A DNA stretch of 34,874 nt, from the NCBI GenBank assembly GCA_036375695.1, contig DASVBU010000030.1, positions 1 to 34,874 of the forward strand. The letters run 5' to 3'. The position numbers were made by a program, and so were the translations under genes. The stretch is from ZC4RG35 sp036375695. GTDB taxonomy: Bacteria > Actinomycetota > Acidimicrobiia > Spongiisociales > ZC4RG35. Positions 1-9,582 of the stretch are shown in pieces (within the stretch, counting starts at the first letter, position 1; each line of letters begins with the position of its first letter). The notes beneath the pieces are model-generated. The model saw only the letters and a program-made list of their open reading frames with translations, had not been told where the DNA came from and made no database searches.

Positions 1-111
1 CTCGGTCAGCCGGCTCGTAGAGGTGGTTTGTTGACTGAGCTCCAAGGAAGAGGAGCCAGGTGCCGATCGGTCGTCGCGCGCAGACAAGCCGCCCGACGGG
101 GGTAAGCGCCG
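1..111. other. Window edge, no gene recognised
   Basis: This stretch lies downstream of the MarR gene on the minus strand. I find no start with a ribosome binding site, no hairpin terminator and no recognisable protein fragment in it. It may belong to a neighbour beyond the window. Confidence 0.4.
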
Positions 112-627
112 TCAGCCATCCGAACCGTGCCCCCGTTGTCGCCTTCCGATCGAATCGCCTTTGGTTGATCGGTCGCGTGGCGCCGTGTTGGCGCGAATCA
201 GCTTGGCAAGGACTCGCTTCATGACCGTCACGTCAGAATCGGTCAGCGGTTCAGAGAAGTAGCGCTGGATCCCTTGCAGGTGGCCGGGCCAGACTCCCTC
301 GAAGACGTTTCGGCCCAGGGCGGTGATCGCGACGTCGAACTGCCGCCGATCCGCGCGACTCAGGGTTCGTTCGACCAGGCCGTCTCGCTCCATCCTGTCC
401 AGCAGCCGCGTAAGCCCACTTCGACTTAGCTGGTAGCCCGTGACCATCGAGGCCACCAGGGCACGCAGCGGCAGCACGCCATCCGGGGCCCAAGCCAGGT
501 GCACGAGGACGTCAAACTCCTCGAGCGTCAGGTCCTGCTCGGCCAGGTCGCGTGCGAAGCGGCTCATGATGAGACTCGTCGCCCATTGCAGGTCTCGCCA
601 GGTTGCCAGGCGATCCTCGTCGGTCAC
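112..627 (-). CDS. MarR-family transcriptional regulator
   Basis: A 171-residue winged-helix regulator of the MarR family, which normally binds palindromic operators as a dimer and is released by small phenolic or oxidant ligands. The N-terminal helices (about 1-40) are followed by the helix-turn-helix and wing: SRSGLTRLLDRMERDGLVER near residues 70-90 and the wing basic motif SRADRRQ just after. The start is a GTG at 627; no ribosome binding site sits at the usual distance, so the start is uncertain. It is the second gene of a probable two-gene unit, 53 nt after the small barrel protein, and so probably controls that gene and itself through the promoter near 950-1035. The last 20 residues are basic and look unstructured. 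Ligand unknown. Confidence 0.85.
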   Translation of the reverse strand: MTDEDRLATWRDLQWATSLIMSRFARDLAEQDLTLEEFDVLVHLAWAPDGVLPLRALVASMVTGYQLSRSGLTRLLDRMERDGLVERTLSRADRRQFDVAITALGRNVFEGVWPGHLQGIQRYFSEPLTDSDVTVMKRVLAKLIRANTAPRDRSTKGDSIGRRQRGHGSDG

Positions 628-680
628 TTGGCGCGTCGCCAGGGTTAGCCTCCTCTCTCATCTGGCAGGGAGCGCCAGCC

Positions 681-950
681 TCAGCTGCGAGGGTGGGCTT
701 CGTAGAAGGTCCGTCCCGTGACCTTCGCCAGCTTGGTCGCGGCCTTGAACGTATCGGACTGGAACCAGTCCATGGCCCGCTCCATGTCCTCGACGATGAT
801 GTGGAACAGGGCTGCATTGGGGTTCTCGAGGTCCCGATAGGCCGGCCCGTCCTCGATGCCGTAGCTCGCCCGATTGCCCGCGTGGAGATAGTGCTGCTCC
901 TCCCAAGCGGTGAAGTCGTCGGTCTCGACCCGGATGAGGATGTCTTTCAT
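681..950 (-). CDS. Dimeric alpha/beta-barrel (dabb/ABM-like) small protein
   Basis: An 89-residue protein starting at ATG 950 with a clear GGAGG about 8 nt upstream; a longer frame from 1019 adds 23 residues but has no such signal. The pattern MKDILIRVETDDFTAWEEQH, a central polar segment and the C-terminal FHIIVEDMERAMDWFQSD then AKVTGRTFYEAHPRS fits the ferredoxin-like fold of stress-responsive A/B-barrel and antibiotic-biosynthesis-monooxygenase-like proteins, which act as dimers on small organic molecules or as binding proteins. No catalytic residue can be assigned. It sits directly upstream of the MarR gene and shares its promoter region, so a role in handling the ligand sensed by that regulator is reasonable but inferred. 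Confidence 0.65.
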   Translation of the reverse strand: MKDILIRVETDDFTAWEEQHYLHAGNRASYGIEDGPAYRDLENPNAALFHIIVEDMERAMDWFQSDTFKAATKLAKVTGRTFYEAHPRS

Positions 951-991
951 GTCCGTGCCTCCGTGTGGGTGATGGATCCCGGCGGGAACAC

Positions 992-1035
992 TGTGACACG
1001 CATATATGTGATTTGTCAATAGGTGCTATGTCACA
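992..1035 (-). promoter_or_regulatory. Candidate operator/promoter of the barrel-MarR unit
   Basis: An AT-rich island upstream of the start at 950. It contains the perfect inverted pair TGTGACA (992-998) and TGTCACA (1029-1035), a third half-site TTGACA on the minus strand (1019-1014) that could be a -35 box, and the palindrome CATATATG (1001-1008). MarR proteins often autoregulate through such repeats. The outer arms are 30 nt apart, more than one MarR dimer normally spans, so the exact operator is uncertain. The 3' end of the glycosylase gene overlaps the distal arm. Confidence 0.35.
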
Positions 1036-1742
1036 TACTCTGGACCTGGTCTCGGACTGCCCGCGAGCTCCCCCGCGCGACGGAGCACGTCGCCCAACAT
1101 CGGCGCCGTCAATCTGCCCGTGAGCGTGTTCTGCTGGCTCGGGTGATAGGACGCCACGATCCGGTAGCCACCGGCGCTCGCCTCCGCGCCGTGCCCGAAC
1201 CTCGGGCGCGGGCGCGGGTCTTCACCACGAACGGCTGCGATCGCCCGGAACGTCGACTCCCAGGCGTAGGCGCCGAGCGCCACGATCACCCGGACTCCTT
1301 CGAGCGTGGCGAGCTCGCGGGCGAGGTAGGGCGCGCAGTTGTCGCGCTCCGCCGGGAGGGGCCGGTTGTCCGGCGGCGCACAGCGGACCGCCGCGGCGAT
1401 GTAGGCGTCGTGGAGCAGGAGTCCATCGTCGGCACGCCGGCTCGTCGGCTGATTCGCCAACCCGACGGCGTGGAGGGCCGGGAACAAGAAGTCGCCCGAC
1501 GCGTCGCCGGTGAACACCCGGCCCGTCCGGTTGCCACCGTGCGCTGCCGGGGCAAGGCCGACCAGCAGGATGCGCGCGTCCGCGTCGCCGAACCCCGGCA
1601 CCGGGCGGCCCCAATACGTCTCGTCCCGGAATCGCCGGACCTTCTCGCGCGCGACGCGTTCGCGCCACTCGACCAGCCTCGGGCAGCGCCGGCAGTCGAC
1701 GACCTCGGCGGTGAGCGCGGCGAGGGCGTGGCGGTCGGTCAT
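1026..1742 (-). CDS. udgB: Family 5 uracil-DNA glycosylase (UDGb)
   Basis: A 238-residue base-excision-repair enzyme that removes uracil, and in this family often hypoxanthine and other deaminated bases, from DNA. Four cysteines fit the family's 4Fe-4S cluster: C17 and C20 (CRRCPRL) and C121 and C136. The active-site motif GLAPAAHGGNRTGR (62-75) and the second motif SYHPSQQNTLTGR (188-200) are the family 5 forms, which lack the activating Asp of family 1 enzymes in the first motif. ATG 1742 is used; the frame stays open upstream but without a start codon. It follows the ABC permease by 73 nt, separated by a 16-bp tandem repeat, and may be read through from that operon because no -10 box stands close to its start. 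Confidence 0.92.
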   Translation of the reverse strand: MTDRHALAALTAEVVDCRRCPRLVEWRERVAREKVRRFRDETYWGRPVPGFGDADARILLVGLAPAAHGGNRTGRVFTGDASGDFLFPALHAVGLANQPTSRRADDGLLLHDAYIAAAVRCAPPDNRPLPAERDNCAPYLARELATLEGVRVIVALGAYAWESTFRAIAAVRGEDPRPRPRFGHGAEASAGGYRIVASYHPSQQNTLTGRLTAPMLGDVLRRAGELAGSPRPGPEYVT

Positions 1743-1749
1743 GGGTGCG

Positions 1750-1797
1750 GGCGGCTTCGGTGGCTGGCGGCTTCGGTGGCTGGCGGCTTCGGTGGCT
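1750..1797. repeat. Three perfect 16-bp tandem repeats
   Basis: The unit GGCGGCTTCGGTGGCT occurs three times head to tail at 1750-1765, 1766-1781 and 1782-1797, without a mismatch, and is followed by the partial unit GGC. It fills most of the gap between the permease stop (1816) and the glycosylase start (1742). Sixteen is not a multiple of three, so the array is not a coding repeat. It is a typical slippage-prone microsatellite. Confidence 0.95.
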
Positions 1798-1815
1798 GGC
1801 TCAGGCTCGGCCGGG

Positions 1816-2616
1816 TCAGTTAAGGAGGAGCCTGTCGAGCCGGCGCGAGGTGACCAGCAGTCCCACCACCCCCATCGTCGACAGGTACGCGACGTGGACG
1901 AGCAGGACCGGCGAGATCGCCCCGACGGTCAGGGAGCGGATCAGGTCCACGCCCTGGTAGAGCGGCGTGAGCTGGACGAGCAGCCGGAGTGCATCCGGAT
2001 AGGCATCGAGCGGGTAGAACGTGCCGGAGAACAGGAACATCGGCAGGACGACCAGCTGGATCAGGTCGAAGTCCTGCCAGGTCTTCATGAACGAGGTGGC
2101 CGCCATGCCCACGGCCCCGAATGCGAACCCGAGCAGCAGCGCCGCCGGTACGGCCAGCACCACCCAGGGCGAGACGACCAGGCCGAACGCCAGCATCACC
2201 GCCATGAACCCGATCGCGTACAGCCCGCCGCGGATCAGGGCCCAGCCGAGCTCACCGAGCGCGATGTCGCCGGGCGACAGGGGCGTCGCCAGGATCGACG
2301 TGAACGTCTTGTTGTAGTTGAGCTTGAAGAAGAAGTTGAAGGTGCTCTCCGCGATCGCCCCGTTCATCGACGAGGTCGCCAGCAGGGCCGGCGCGATGAA
2401 CAGCTGATAGCTGATCGGCTCGCCACCCGGCCCCGGGATCGTCCCGACCAGCGCGCCCAGACCGAAGCCGATCCCGAGCAGGTAGAACAGCGGCTCGAAG
2501 AAGCCCGACAGGATGACGATCCAGCCGTGCTTGTAGACGTACAGGTTGCGCTCGACCAGCCTCGCGGACCGCCGGCTGCCAAACGCAAGGGCGGGCGTCA
2601 CCCGCAGCGCGATCAC
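1816..2616 (-). CDS. ABC-2 type transporter permease (NodJ/DrrB-like), second of two
   Basis: A 266-residue integral membrane protein of the ABC-2 family, probably six membrane segments, with the characteristic FLFSGTFYPLDAYPDALR (about 195-212) before the last two segments and a following TPLYQGVDLIR. The start is GTG 2616, overlapping the stop of the preceding permease by 4 nt (GTGA), which indicates translational coupling. With the sister permease and the ATPase upstream it makes a drug, polyketide, lipid or glycolipid exporter; the substrate cannot be read from sequence. The two permeases are clearly homologous (both contain TPLY and the FLFSGTF motif), so the channel is probably a heterodimer. 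Confidence 0.9.
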   Translation of the reverse strand: MIALRVTPALAFGSRRSARLVERNLYVYKHGWIVILSGFFEPLFYLLGIGFGLGALVGTIPGPGGEPISYQLFIAPALLATSSMNGAIAESTFNFFFKLNYNKTFTSILATPLSPGDIALGELGWALIRGGLYAIGFMAVMLAFGLVVSPWVVLAVPAALLLGFAFGAVGMAATSFMKTWQDFDLIQLVVLPMFLFSGTFYPLDAYPDALRLLVQLTPLYQGVDLIRSLTVGAISPVLLVHVAYLSTMGVVGLLVTSRRLDRLLLN

Positions 2617-3419
2617 CCCCGCACCAGGGCCCGGGTCATCGTCTGGACCGCGGCCCACGTCCCGCCGACCACGCAAGCGGTCAGCACCAGGACATGGATC
2701 AGGATGGCCAGCGGGTCCTGCAACGCGGTCCCCAGCGACAGGGCTCGGGTCAGCGCGGCGCCGTGATAGAGCGGCGTGAACCAGGCGATCGGACGGATCG
2801 CCTCGGGCAGTGACTCGATGGGGAAGAACGTTCCTGAGAAGAGGAACAGGGGCGTGATCCCGAAGCGGAAGACGGCGTTGAACTTGTTGACCGTCTTCTG
2901 GGTCGCGGAGAAGGCGGCGATCGGGGCCGCGAAGGCCATCCCGGTCAGGACCGCCGCCGGGATGGCCAGGACCACGAGCGGTGAATCCGCCGCGCCGAAG
3001 AGGACCATCACCACCGTGAAGACCGTGGCGATCAGGGTCAGCCGCGCCGCGATCCAGACCAGGTTGCCCAGGGCGATGTCGCGGGGCGAGATGGGCGTCG
3101 CGAACATCGCCCGGAAGATCTTGCTCCAGACGAGGCCGCCCATGATCGGGAAGGTCGCCTCGAACGCGGCCGACTGCATGCACGTCGCGGCCAGGAGGCC
3201 CGGAGCCAGGAAGACGAGGTAGGACACGCCGCCGATGTCGTCGACCGCGGAGCCGGAGACGTAGGAGCCGAGGCCGAGCCCCATCGCGGTCAGGAACAGC
3301 ATTGGCGAGAAGAACGAGCTGAAGATGCTGGCCCGGAACGTCCGCTTGTAGGACAGCCAGCGGTGCTCCACCACCCGCCCGATCGTCCAGGTGCTGCGCG
3401 GCCGCGCCAATGCCGTCAT
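2613..3419 (-). CDS. ABC-2 type transporter permease (NodJ/DrrB-like), first of two
   Basis: A 268-residue membrane protein, ABC-2 family, starting at ATG 3419 eight nucleotides after the ATPase stop. Hydrophobic segments alternate with short loops; FLFSGTFFPIESLPEAIR and TPLYHGAALTR are the same signature as in the downstream permease. A longer frame runs back to 3830 but lies over the ATPase gene and is a shadow. Together with 1816-2616 it forms the membrane part of the exporter energised by the product of 3428-4366. Confidence 0.9.
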   Translation of the reverse strand: MTALARPRSTWTIGRVVEHRWLSYKRTFRASIFSSFFSPMLFLTAMGLGLGSYVSGSAVDDIGGVSYLVFLAPGLLAATCMQSAAFEATFPIMGGLVWSKIFRAMFATPISPRDIALGNLVWIAARLTLIATVFTVVMVLFGAADSPLVVLAIPAAVLTGMAFAAPIAAFSATQKTVNKFNAVFRFGITPLFLFSGTFFPIESLPEAIRPIAWFTPLYHGAALTRALSLGTALQDPLAILIHVLVLTACVVGGTWAAVQTMTRALVRG

Positions 3420-3427
3420 CGTCGCCC

Positions 3428-4366
<939 letters not shown>

Positions 4367-4375
4367 GGGGCAGGC

Positions 4376-4381
4376 ATGGTA
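4376..4381 (-). promoter_or_regulatory. -10 box TACCAT of the ABC exporter operon
   Basis: TACCAT on the minus strand followed by 9 nt and ATG 4366; transcription would begin almost at the start codon. Confidence 0.45.
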
Positions 4382-4407
4382 CTCCACGAGGGGCCGGCTC
4401 GAAAACC

Positions 4408-4439
4408 TGCTACACACAGGTAGCACATCGTGGTATCCT
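4408..4439 (+). promoter_or_regulatory. Promoter with overlapping inverted repeat for the split-barrel/UbiA operon
   Basis: TATCCT (4434-4439) is a plausible -10 box; 17 nt upstream, TACACA (4411-4416) matches four of six positions of TTGACA. The inverted repeat TGCTAC-N6-GTAGCA (4408-4425) covers the -35 position, so it could be an operator. The predicted leader to ATG 4486 is about 40 nt and carries GGAG. The site sits in the 119-nt divergent region. Confidence 0.4.
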
Positions 4440-4485
4440 CGCTCCGGCCGGCGTCCCGATCGCCGGGTGAACCGTGGAGCACGCC

Positions 4486-4968
4486 ATGAGCCGCATGCCC
4501 GATCCCGTCGCTCGCCTGCTCGAGTCCGCACTCGTCGGCGAGCTGACCGTGATCGACGGCCGGGGTCGCCCGGTCACCTACCCGCTCATCCCGCTGTGGG
4601 ACGGCGAGTCGGTCTACCTGACGTCCTCGGCCCTGTTCAGCCGGAAGCTCGAGCACATCCGGGGGAACCCCCGCGTGTCGCTGTCGATCACGGACCCCGT
4701 CGCCGTCGGTGGGGCGACCGACCGGGCGACCATCCAGGGCGACGCACGCGTCATCGAGGACGATCCGCACGGCGGCTGGGAGCGGCTGCTCCCGATCTGG
4801 GAGCGGAAGGAGCCGGCGATCGTCTCGTTCCTCAAGGCCCGCGTGGCCCTGCCCCTGTTCTTCGAGCGGGCACTGATCGAGATCACGCCACGGCGAGTGC
4901 TCTACTGGGCGGACGGCGAGGCGGCCCGGCCTCCGGTCGTCACGATCCTCGGCGAGGAGGCCGCGTGA
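4486..4968 (+). CDS. Split beta-barrel flavin/F420-type oxidoreductase (PNPOx-like)
   Basis: A 160-residue protein of the pyridoxamine-5'-phosphate-oxidase-like split-barrel fold. Strand pattern GELTVIDGRGRPVTYPLIPL (about 18-37) followed by the small residues SALFSRKLEHIRGNPRVSLS (about 48-67) is the usual cofactor-phosphate-binding region; such proteins bind FMN, F420 or haem. ATG 4486 is preferred over GTG 4474 and ATG 4495 because GGAG lies 6 nt before it. Its stop shares one base with the start of the UbiA gene (TGATG), so the two are translationally coupled. The partner carries a related N-terminal region, suggesting a joint redox role in quinone or lipid modification; that is inference. 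Confidence 0.8.
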   Translation: MSRMPDPVARLLESALVGELTVIDGRGRPVTYPLIPLWDGESVYLTSSALFSRKLEHIRGNPRVSLSITDPVAVGGATDRATIQGDARVIEDDPHGGWERLLPIWERKEPAIVSFLKARVALPLFFERALIEITPRRVLYWADGEAARPPVVTILGEEAA

Positions 4969-6356
4969 TGCGCCCGACCCCGCCTGTCGACGCGCGCGCC
5001 GGCCTCGACAAGCTGGCGACCTATCCCTATCAGCTCGCGACCTGGATCGACGACACGGGCTACCCGGTCAGCGTCGCGGTCACCGCCACGATCGATCCGG
5101 CGGCCGGCACGGCCCGGTTCGCCGCCCCGGCGGGCCTGACCATCCCTACCTCGCACGACCTCTCGCTGACGGGCTCGCACATTCGGCCGCAACCGGGCTA
5201 CGGCTACGACGAGCGGCGGCACGTCACGGTCTGGGGACCGGTGCTCGTCGCGGACGACGGCACGGTCACCCTCCGCGCCCAATCGGCGTGGGGCTGGGAC
5301 GAGGCCGAGGTGCCGTTCTTCGAGTACTCGGAGCGGTCGGTCGGGAAGTCGCGCAAGTACTTCGATGCGCTGTCGGCCGAGCGCGGCACGCCGGTCAAGC
5401 CACGACTGTCGTTCGGCTTCCTGACGCTCCGGAGCACGCGTCTGCCGTTCCTCACGGCCACCCTCGTGCCGGTCGCCCTGGGGATCCTGATCGCCGCCCG
5501 GCAGGGCTCGTTCGATCTCGTCTCGGCGCTCCTGACGATCCTCGGGGCGTGCTTCGTCCACCTCGGGCTGAACGTCTCGAACGACGTGTTCGACACGCTC
5601 CAGGGCGCCGACGACGCGAACGTCACGCCGACCCAGTTCAGCGGCGGGTCGCGGGTGATCCAGTACGGCCTGCTATCGCTCCGCCAGATGGCCGCCATCT
5701 CGACTGGCTTCTACATCCTCGCCGGTCTCACCGGGCTGGCGCTCCTCGGGATGCGCGGCTCGACGGCGCTGCTGGTGATCGGCGTGGTCGGGATCGTGGT
5801 CAGCCTCGGCTACACCGCGCCGCCACTCAAGTTCGTCTATCGCGGGCTCGGCGAACTGGCGGTCGCGCTCGGGTTCGGGCCGTTCATGCTGGTCGGGGCC
5901 TACGTCGTCCAGACCCAGGGCATGCTGTCGTGGGAGCCGTTCGCGGCCTCGATCCCGGTGGCGCTCCTGGTGGCCCTGATCCTGTACGTCAACGAGATCC
6001 CCGACCGGCGCGGGGACTCGCACGCTGGCAAGCGGACCCTGCCGGTTCGATTTTCGCGCGGCACGGTGATCGCTGGGTACAACCTCTCCGTGATGGGCGC
6101 CTATGCAGCGCTGGTGGTGTCCGTCGCAGCCGGCGTGCTTCCGATCCCCGCGCTCCTCATGCTGTTCACGGTGCCGCTTGCGCTTCAGGTCTCGCGCGGG
6201 CTCGAGCCGAACTACGACAACCCCTACGGGCTGATGGCGGTCATGGGCGTCAACGTCCGGCTGCACCTCGCTGCCGGGCTGGCCTTGCTGGCCGGCTACG
6301 CGATCGTGCTGGTCGCCGGCGCCGTGGCCCCGGGCGTCGATCTCTTCCTGGGCTAG
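4968..6356 (+). CDS. UbiA/MenA-type prenyltransferase with N-terminal split-barrel-like extension
   Basis: A 462-residue protein in two parts. Residues about 155-462 form a UbiA prenyltransferase: the first Mg-diphosphate motif is N205-D206-xx-D209 (NDVFDTLQGADD) and the second is N342-E-I-P-D346 through D350 with the MenA-like GKRTLPV at 354-360; eight or so membrane segments follow the motif order of 1,4-dihydroxy-2-naphthoate prenyltransferases. Residues 1-about 150 are soluble, about 150 longer than normal MenA, with YPYQLATWIDDTGYPVSVAV (20-39) recalling the split-barrel fold of the upstream gene. The start overlaps that gene's stop by one base. Likely substrate is an aromatic acceptor plus polyprenyl diphosphate in the membrane, with menaquinone synthesis the default guess; the extension's cofactor is unproven. 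Confidence 0.85.
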   Translation: MRPTPPVDARAGLDKLATYPYQLATWIDDTGYPVSVAVTATIDPAAGTARFAAPAGLTIPTSHDLSLTGSHIRPQPGYGYDERRHVTVWGPVLVADDGTVTLRAQSAWGWDEAEVPFFEYSERSVGKSRKYFDALSAERGTPVKPRLSFGFLTLRSTRLPFLTATLVPVALGILIAARQGSFDLVSALLTILGACFVHLGLNVSNDVFDTLQGADDANVTPTQFSGGSRVIQYGLLSLRQMAAISTGFYILAGLTGLALLGMRGSTALLVIGVVGIVVSLGYTAPPLKFVYRGLGELAVALGFGPFMLVGAYVVQTQGMLSWEPFAASIPVALLVALILYVNEIPDRRGDSHAGKRTLPVRFSRGTVIAGYNLSVMGAYAALVVSVAAGVLPIPALLMLFTVPLALQVSRGLEPNYDNPYGLMAVMGVNVRLHLAAGLALLAGYAIVLVAGAVAPGVDLFLG

Positions 6357-6374
6357 CCTCGACCACCGCGAATC

Positions 6375-6404
6375 CGACGACCCGCGGTCGCCCGCGGGTC
6401 GTCG
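6375..6404. terminator. Bidirectional hairpin between UbiA and dnaK
   Basis: CGACGACCCGCGG (6375-6387), loop TCGC, then the exact complement CCGCGGGTCGTCG (6392-6404): a perfect 13-bp GC-rich stem in the 139-nt gap between two convergent genes. No T-run follows on either side, as is common for high-GC actinobacterial terminators. The rest of the gap shows no gene. Confidence 0.75.
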
Positions 6405-6495
6405 TGATCGTCAAGCCCTTGACCGGGTGATGGCCCGGACCTGAGCGATTCACCCGGCTCGGTTCGGCGGCGGCCGTCACCGAGCCAACCGGTGC

Positions 6496-8352
<1,857 letters not shown>

Positions 8353-8392
8353 GTGATTGCTCCTCGAGTGTGACGATCTTTAGTGAATGCGA

Positions 8393-8422
8393 ATACTACA
8401 ACTTGAGTCGGGTATTGTCATA
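8393..8422 (-). promoter_or_regulatory. dnaK promoter with HAIR-like half-site
   Basis: On the minus strand, ATGACA (8421-8416) and TAGTAT (8398-8393) are separated by exactly 17 nt, a good housekeeping-sigma promoter with a leader of about 34 nt. The plus-strand heptamer CTTGAGT (8402-8408), which is ACTCAAG on the dnaK strand, is a perfect half of the actinobacterial HspR operator CTTGAGT-N7-ACTCAAG and lies inside the spacer. The second half (8416-8422, TGTCATA) matches only 3 of 7 positions, so HspR control is possible but weakly supported. No CIRCE element is present. Confidence 0.55.
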
Positions 8423-8472
8423 TTCCCCGATAGGTCCCCTATGCCGCAGTCTGGGGGACACATCCTGCGGTC

Positions 8473-8478
8473 TAGATT
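8473..8478 (+). promoter_or_regulatory. -10 box TAGATT of the ASCH gene
   Basis: TAGATT followed by 7 nt and GTG 8486. It fits the leaderless pattern seen across the window and helps choose this start. Confidence 0.4.
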
Positions 8479-8485
8479 CCCGGTG

Positions 8486-9079
8486 GTGCGTTTCACCAAC
8501 CGGGAGTTGGCCGGGATCCCGTCCGGGGACATCAGCGTGGTGCTGCGGAGATGGAAGTCTCCACGCGTCAAGACGGGTTCGAAGGTGCGCACGGCGATCG
8601 GGCTGGTCGAGATCCGGTGCATCACCGAGGTCGCCGACGGCTCGGATCTCCCCGCCGAGGACGTGGCGCGGGGCGGGTTCGCCGACCGGGAAGAGATGGT
8701 CGCCTGGGCGAATGGTGTCCCCGGACGGCTCTTTCGCATCGAGGTCGGGCCCGCCGGGCCCGATCCCCGCGTCGCCCTCCGCAACGATGCCGACCTCGAT
8801 GAGGTGTCGGTAGCCGAGATCAGCCGGCGTCTCGAGCGGATGGACCGGGCCACCGACACACCCTGGACCCGGCGGACCCTGCGTCTCATCGCCGACCGGC
8901 CCGGCGTGGTCTCCACCGAGCTCGCCGCGGAGATGGGTCTCGAGCGTCCCTACTTCAAGCAGCGTGTGAGACGTCTCAAGGAATTGGGGCTGACCGAGAG
9001 TCTCGAGGTCGGGTACCGGTTGTCGCCCCGAGGCCAGGCGTACCTCGACGCCATCGAACCTAGGAAGACAACGACTTGA
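8486..9079 (+). CDS. ASCH-like (PUA-fold) domain plus winged-helix protein
   Basis: A 197-residue two-domain protein if started at GTG 8486. The N-terminal part (1-about 105) resembles ASCH domains: VRFTNRELAGIPSGDISVVL then RRWKSPRVKTGSKV, followed by beta-rich sequence; ASCH domains have a PUA-like RNA-binding fold. The C-terminal part (about 120-197) is a winged helix: TRRTLRLIADRPGVVSTELA, then YFKQRVRRLKELGL and a short wing ending RLSPRGQAYLDAI, typical of MarR/DtxR-like DNA binding. Upstream in-frame ATGs (8387, 8441) would add AT-rich, atypical codons lying over the dnaK promoter, so GTG 8486 is favoured. It may be an RNA- or nucleotide-sensing regulator; targets unknown. The divergent dnaK is an obvious candidate. 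Its 3' end overlaps the cytochrome gene by 20 nt. Confidence 0.65.
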   Translation: MRFTNRELAGIPSGDISVVLRRWKSPRVKTGSKVRTAIGLVEIRCITEVADGSDLPAEDVARGGFADREEMVAWANGVPGRLFRIEVGPAGPDPRVALRNDADLDEVSVAEISRRLERMDRATDTPWTRRTLRLIADRPGVVSTELAAEMGLERPYFKQRVRRLKELGLTESLEVGYRLSPRGQAYLDAIEPRKTTT

Positions 9080-9503
9080 TGTAGGCGATGATGTCGTTGA
9101 TCTGGTCGGGCGTCAGCGTCTCTTCGAAGTTCGGCGGCATGAGGTTGCCGTAGCCCTGGACGATCTGTGACGACGGATCGATGATCGAATTGAGGATGTA
9201 GGCGTCGTCCGCCGTGACGAACTCACCGGTCTCCAGCGGACGGCTCGCACCCGCCAGCCCCTTGAACGTCGGCGCACTGCCGCGACTGCCGTCGACGGTG
9301 TGACAGAGGAGGCATCCGGCGGTCTCCATGACGGCCTGCCCCCGTGCCGCCGCCTCCGGATCGGGCGGCACCGTAGGGGTCGTCGGCTCCGGGTTGTCGT
9401 TGCCACCGCCCGGTCCCGGCGTGTCCCCGGTGAAGAGCTGCATCGCCAGACCGAAGGCGAGAACAACGATCAGGGCCAGGACGCCCTCCGTCCATCTCGA
9501 CAT
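9060..9503 (-). CDS. Membrane-anchored monohaem cytochrome c
   Basis: A 147-residue c-type cytochrome. Residues 8-25 are an uncleaved-looking hydrophobic anchor, followed by a Gly/Pro/Thr linker (26-50) and a class I cytochrome domain with C64-LL-C67-H68 and a probable axial Met122 in NLMPPNF. The C-terminal helix LTPDQINDIIAYIKSLSS is typical. Such proteins pass electrons on the outer face of the membrane, for example to or within cytochrome oxidase; no oxidase gene is adjacent. ATG 9503 has a TACGGT box 9 nt upstream. Convergent overlap of 20 nt with the ASCH gene. Confidence 0.9.
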   Translation of the reverse strand: MSRWTEGVLALIVVLAFGLAMQLFTGDTPGPGGGNDNPEPTTPTVPPDPEAAARGQAVMETAGCLLCHTVDGSRGSAPTFKGLAGASRPLETGEFVTADDAYILNSIIDPSSQIVQGYGNLMPPNFEETLTPDQINDIIAYIKSLSS

Positions 9504-9512
9504 AGCGGTTGA

Positions 9513-9518
9513 ACCGTA
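9513..9518 (-). promoter_or_regulatory. -10 box TACGGT of the cytochrome gene
   Basis: Minus-strand TACGGT, 9 nt before ATG 9503, in the 79-nt divergent region. Confidence 0.35.
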
Positions 9519-9566
9519 GACGGCTCCGGGTAGAAAAGATGGGAAGCGCGAGCCGCGGGCGCGGGA

Positions 9567-9572
9567 TACCGT
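9567..9572 (+). promoter_or_regulatory. -10 box TACCGT of the 237-residue protein gene
   Basis: TACCGT followed by 10 nt and ATG 9583, a near-leaderless arrangement. Confidence 0.35.
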
Positions 9573-9582
9573 CCGCCATCAC

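Noticed and set aside
1..111. Possible partial gene at the left edge
   Set aside because: The GTG at 60 gives only a short frame running antisense into the MarR gene with no conserved features.
1750..1797. CRISPR-like array
   Set aside because: Units are contiguous, 16 bp, without spacers and no cas genes are present.
8353..8440. Full HAIR or CIRCE operator at dnaK
   Set aside because: Only one heptamer is perfect; the other arm matches 3 of 7 and no CIRCE arms occur.
8387..8482. ATG starts at 8387 and 8441 for the ASCH protein
   Set aside because: Codons there are AT-rich and atypical, the stretch overlaps the dnaK promoter, and a -10 box fits GTG 8486.
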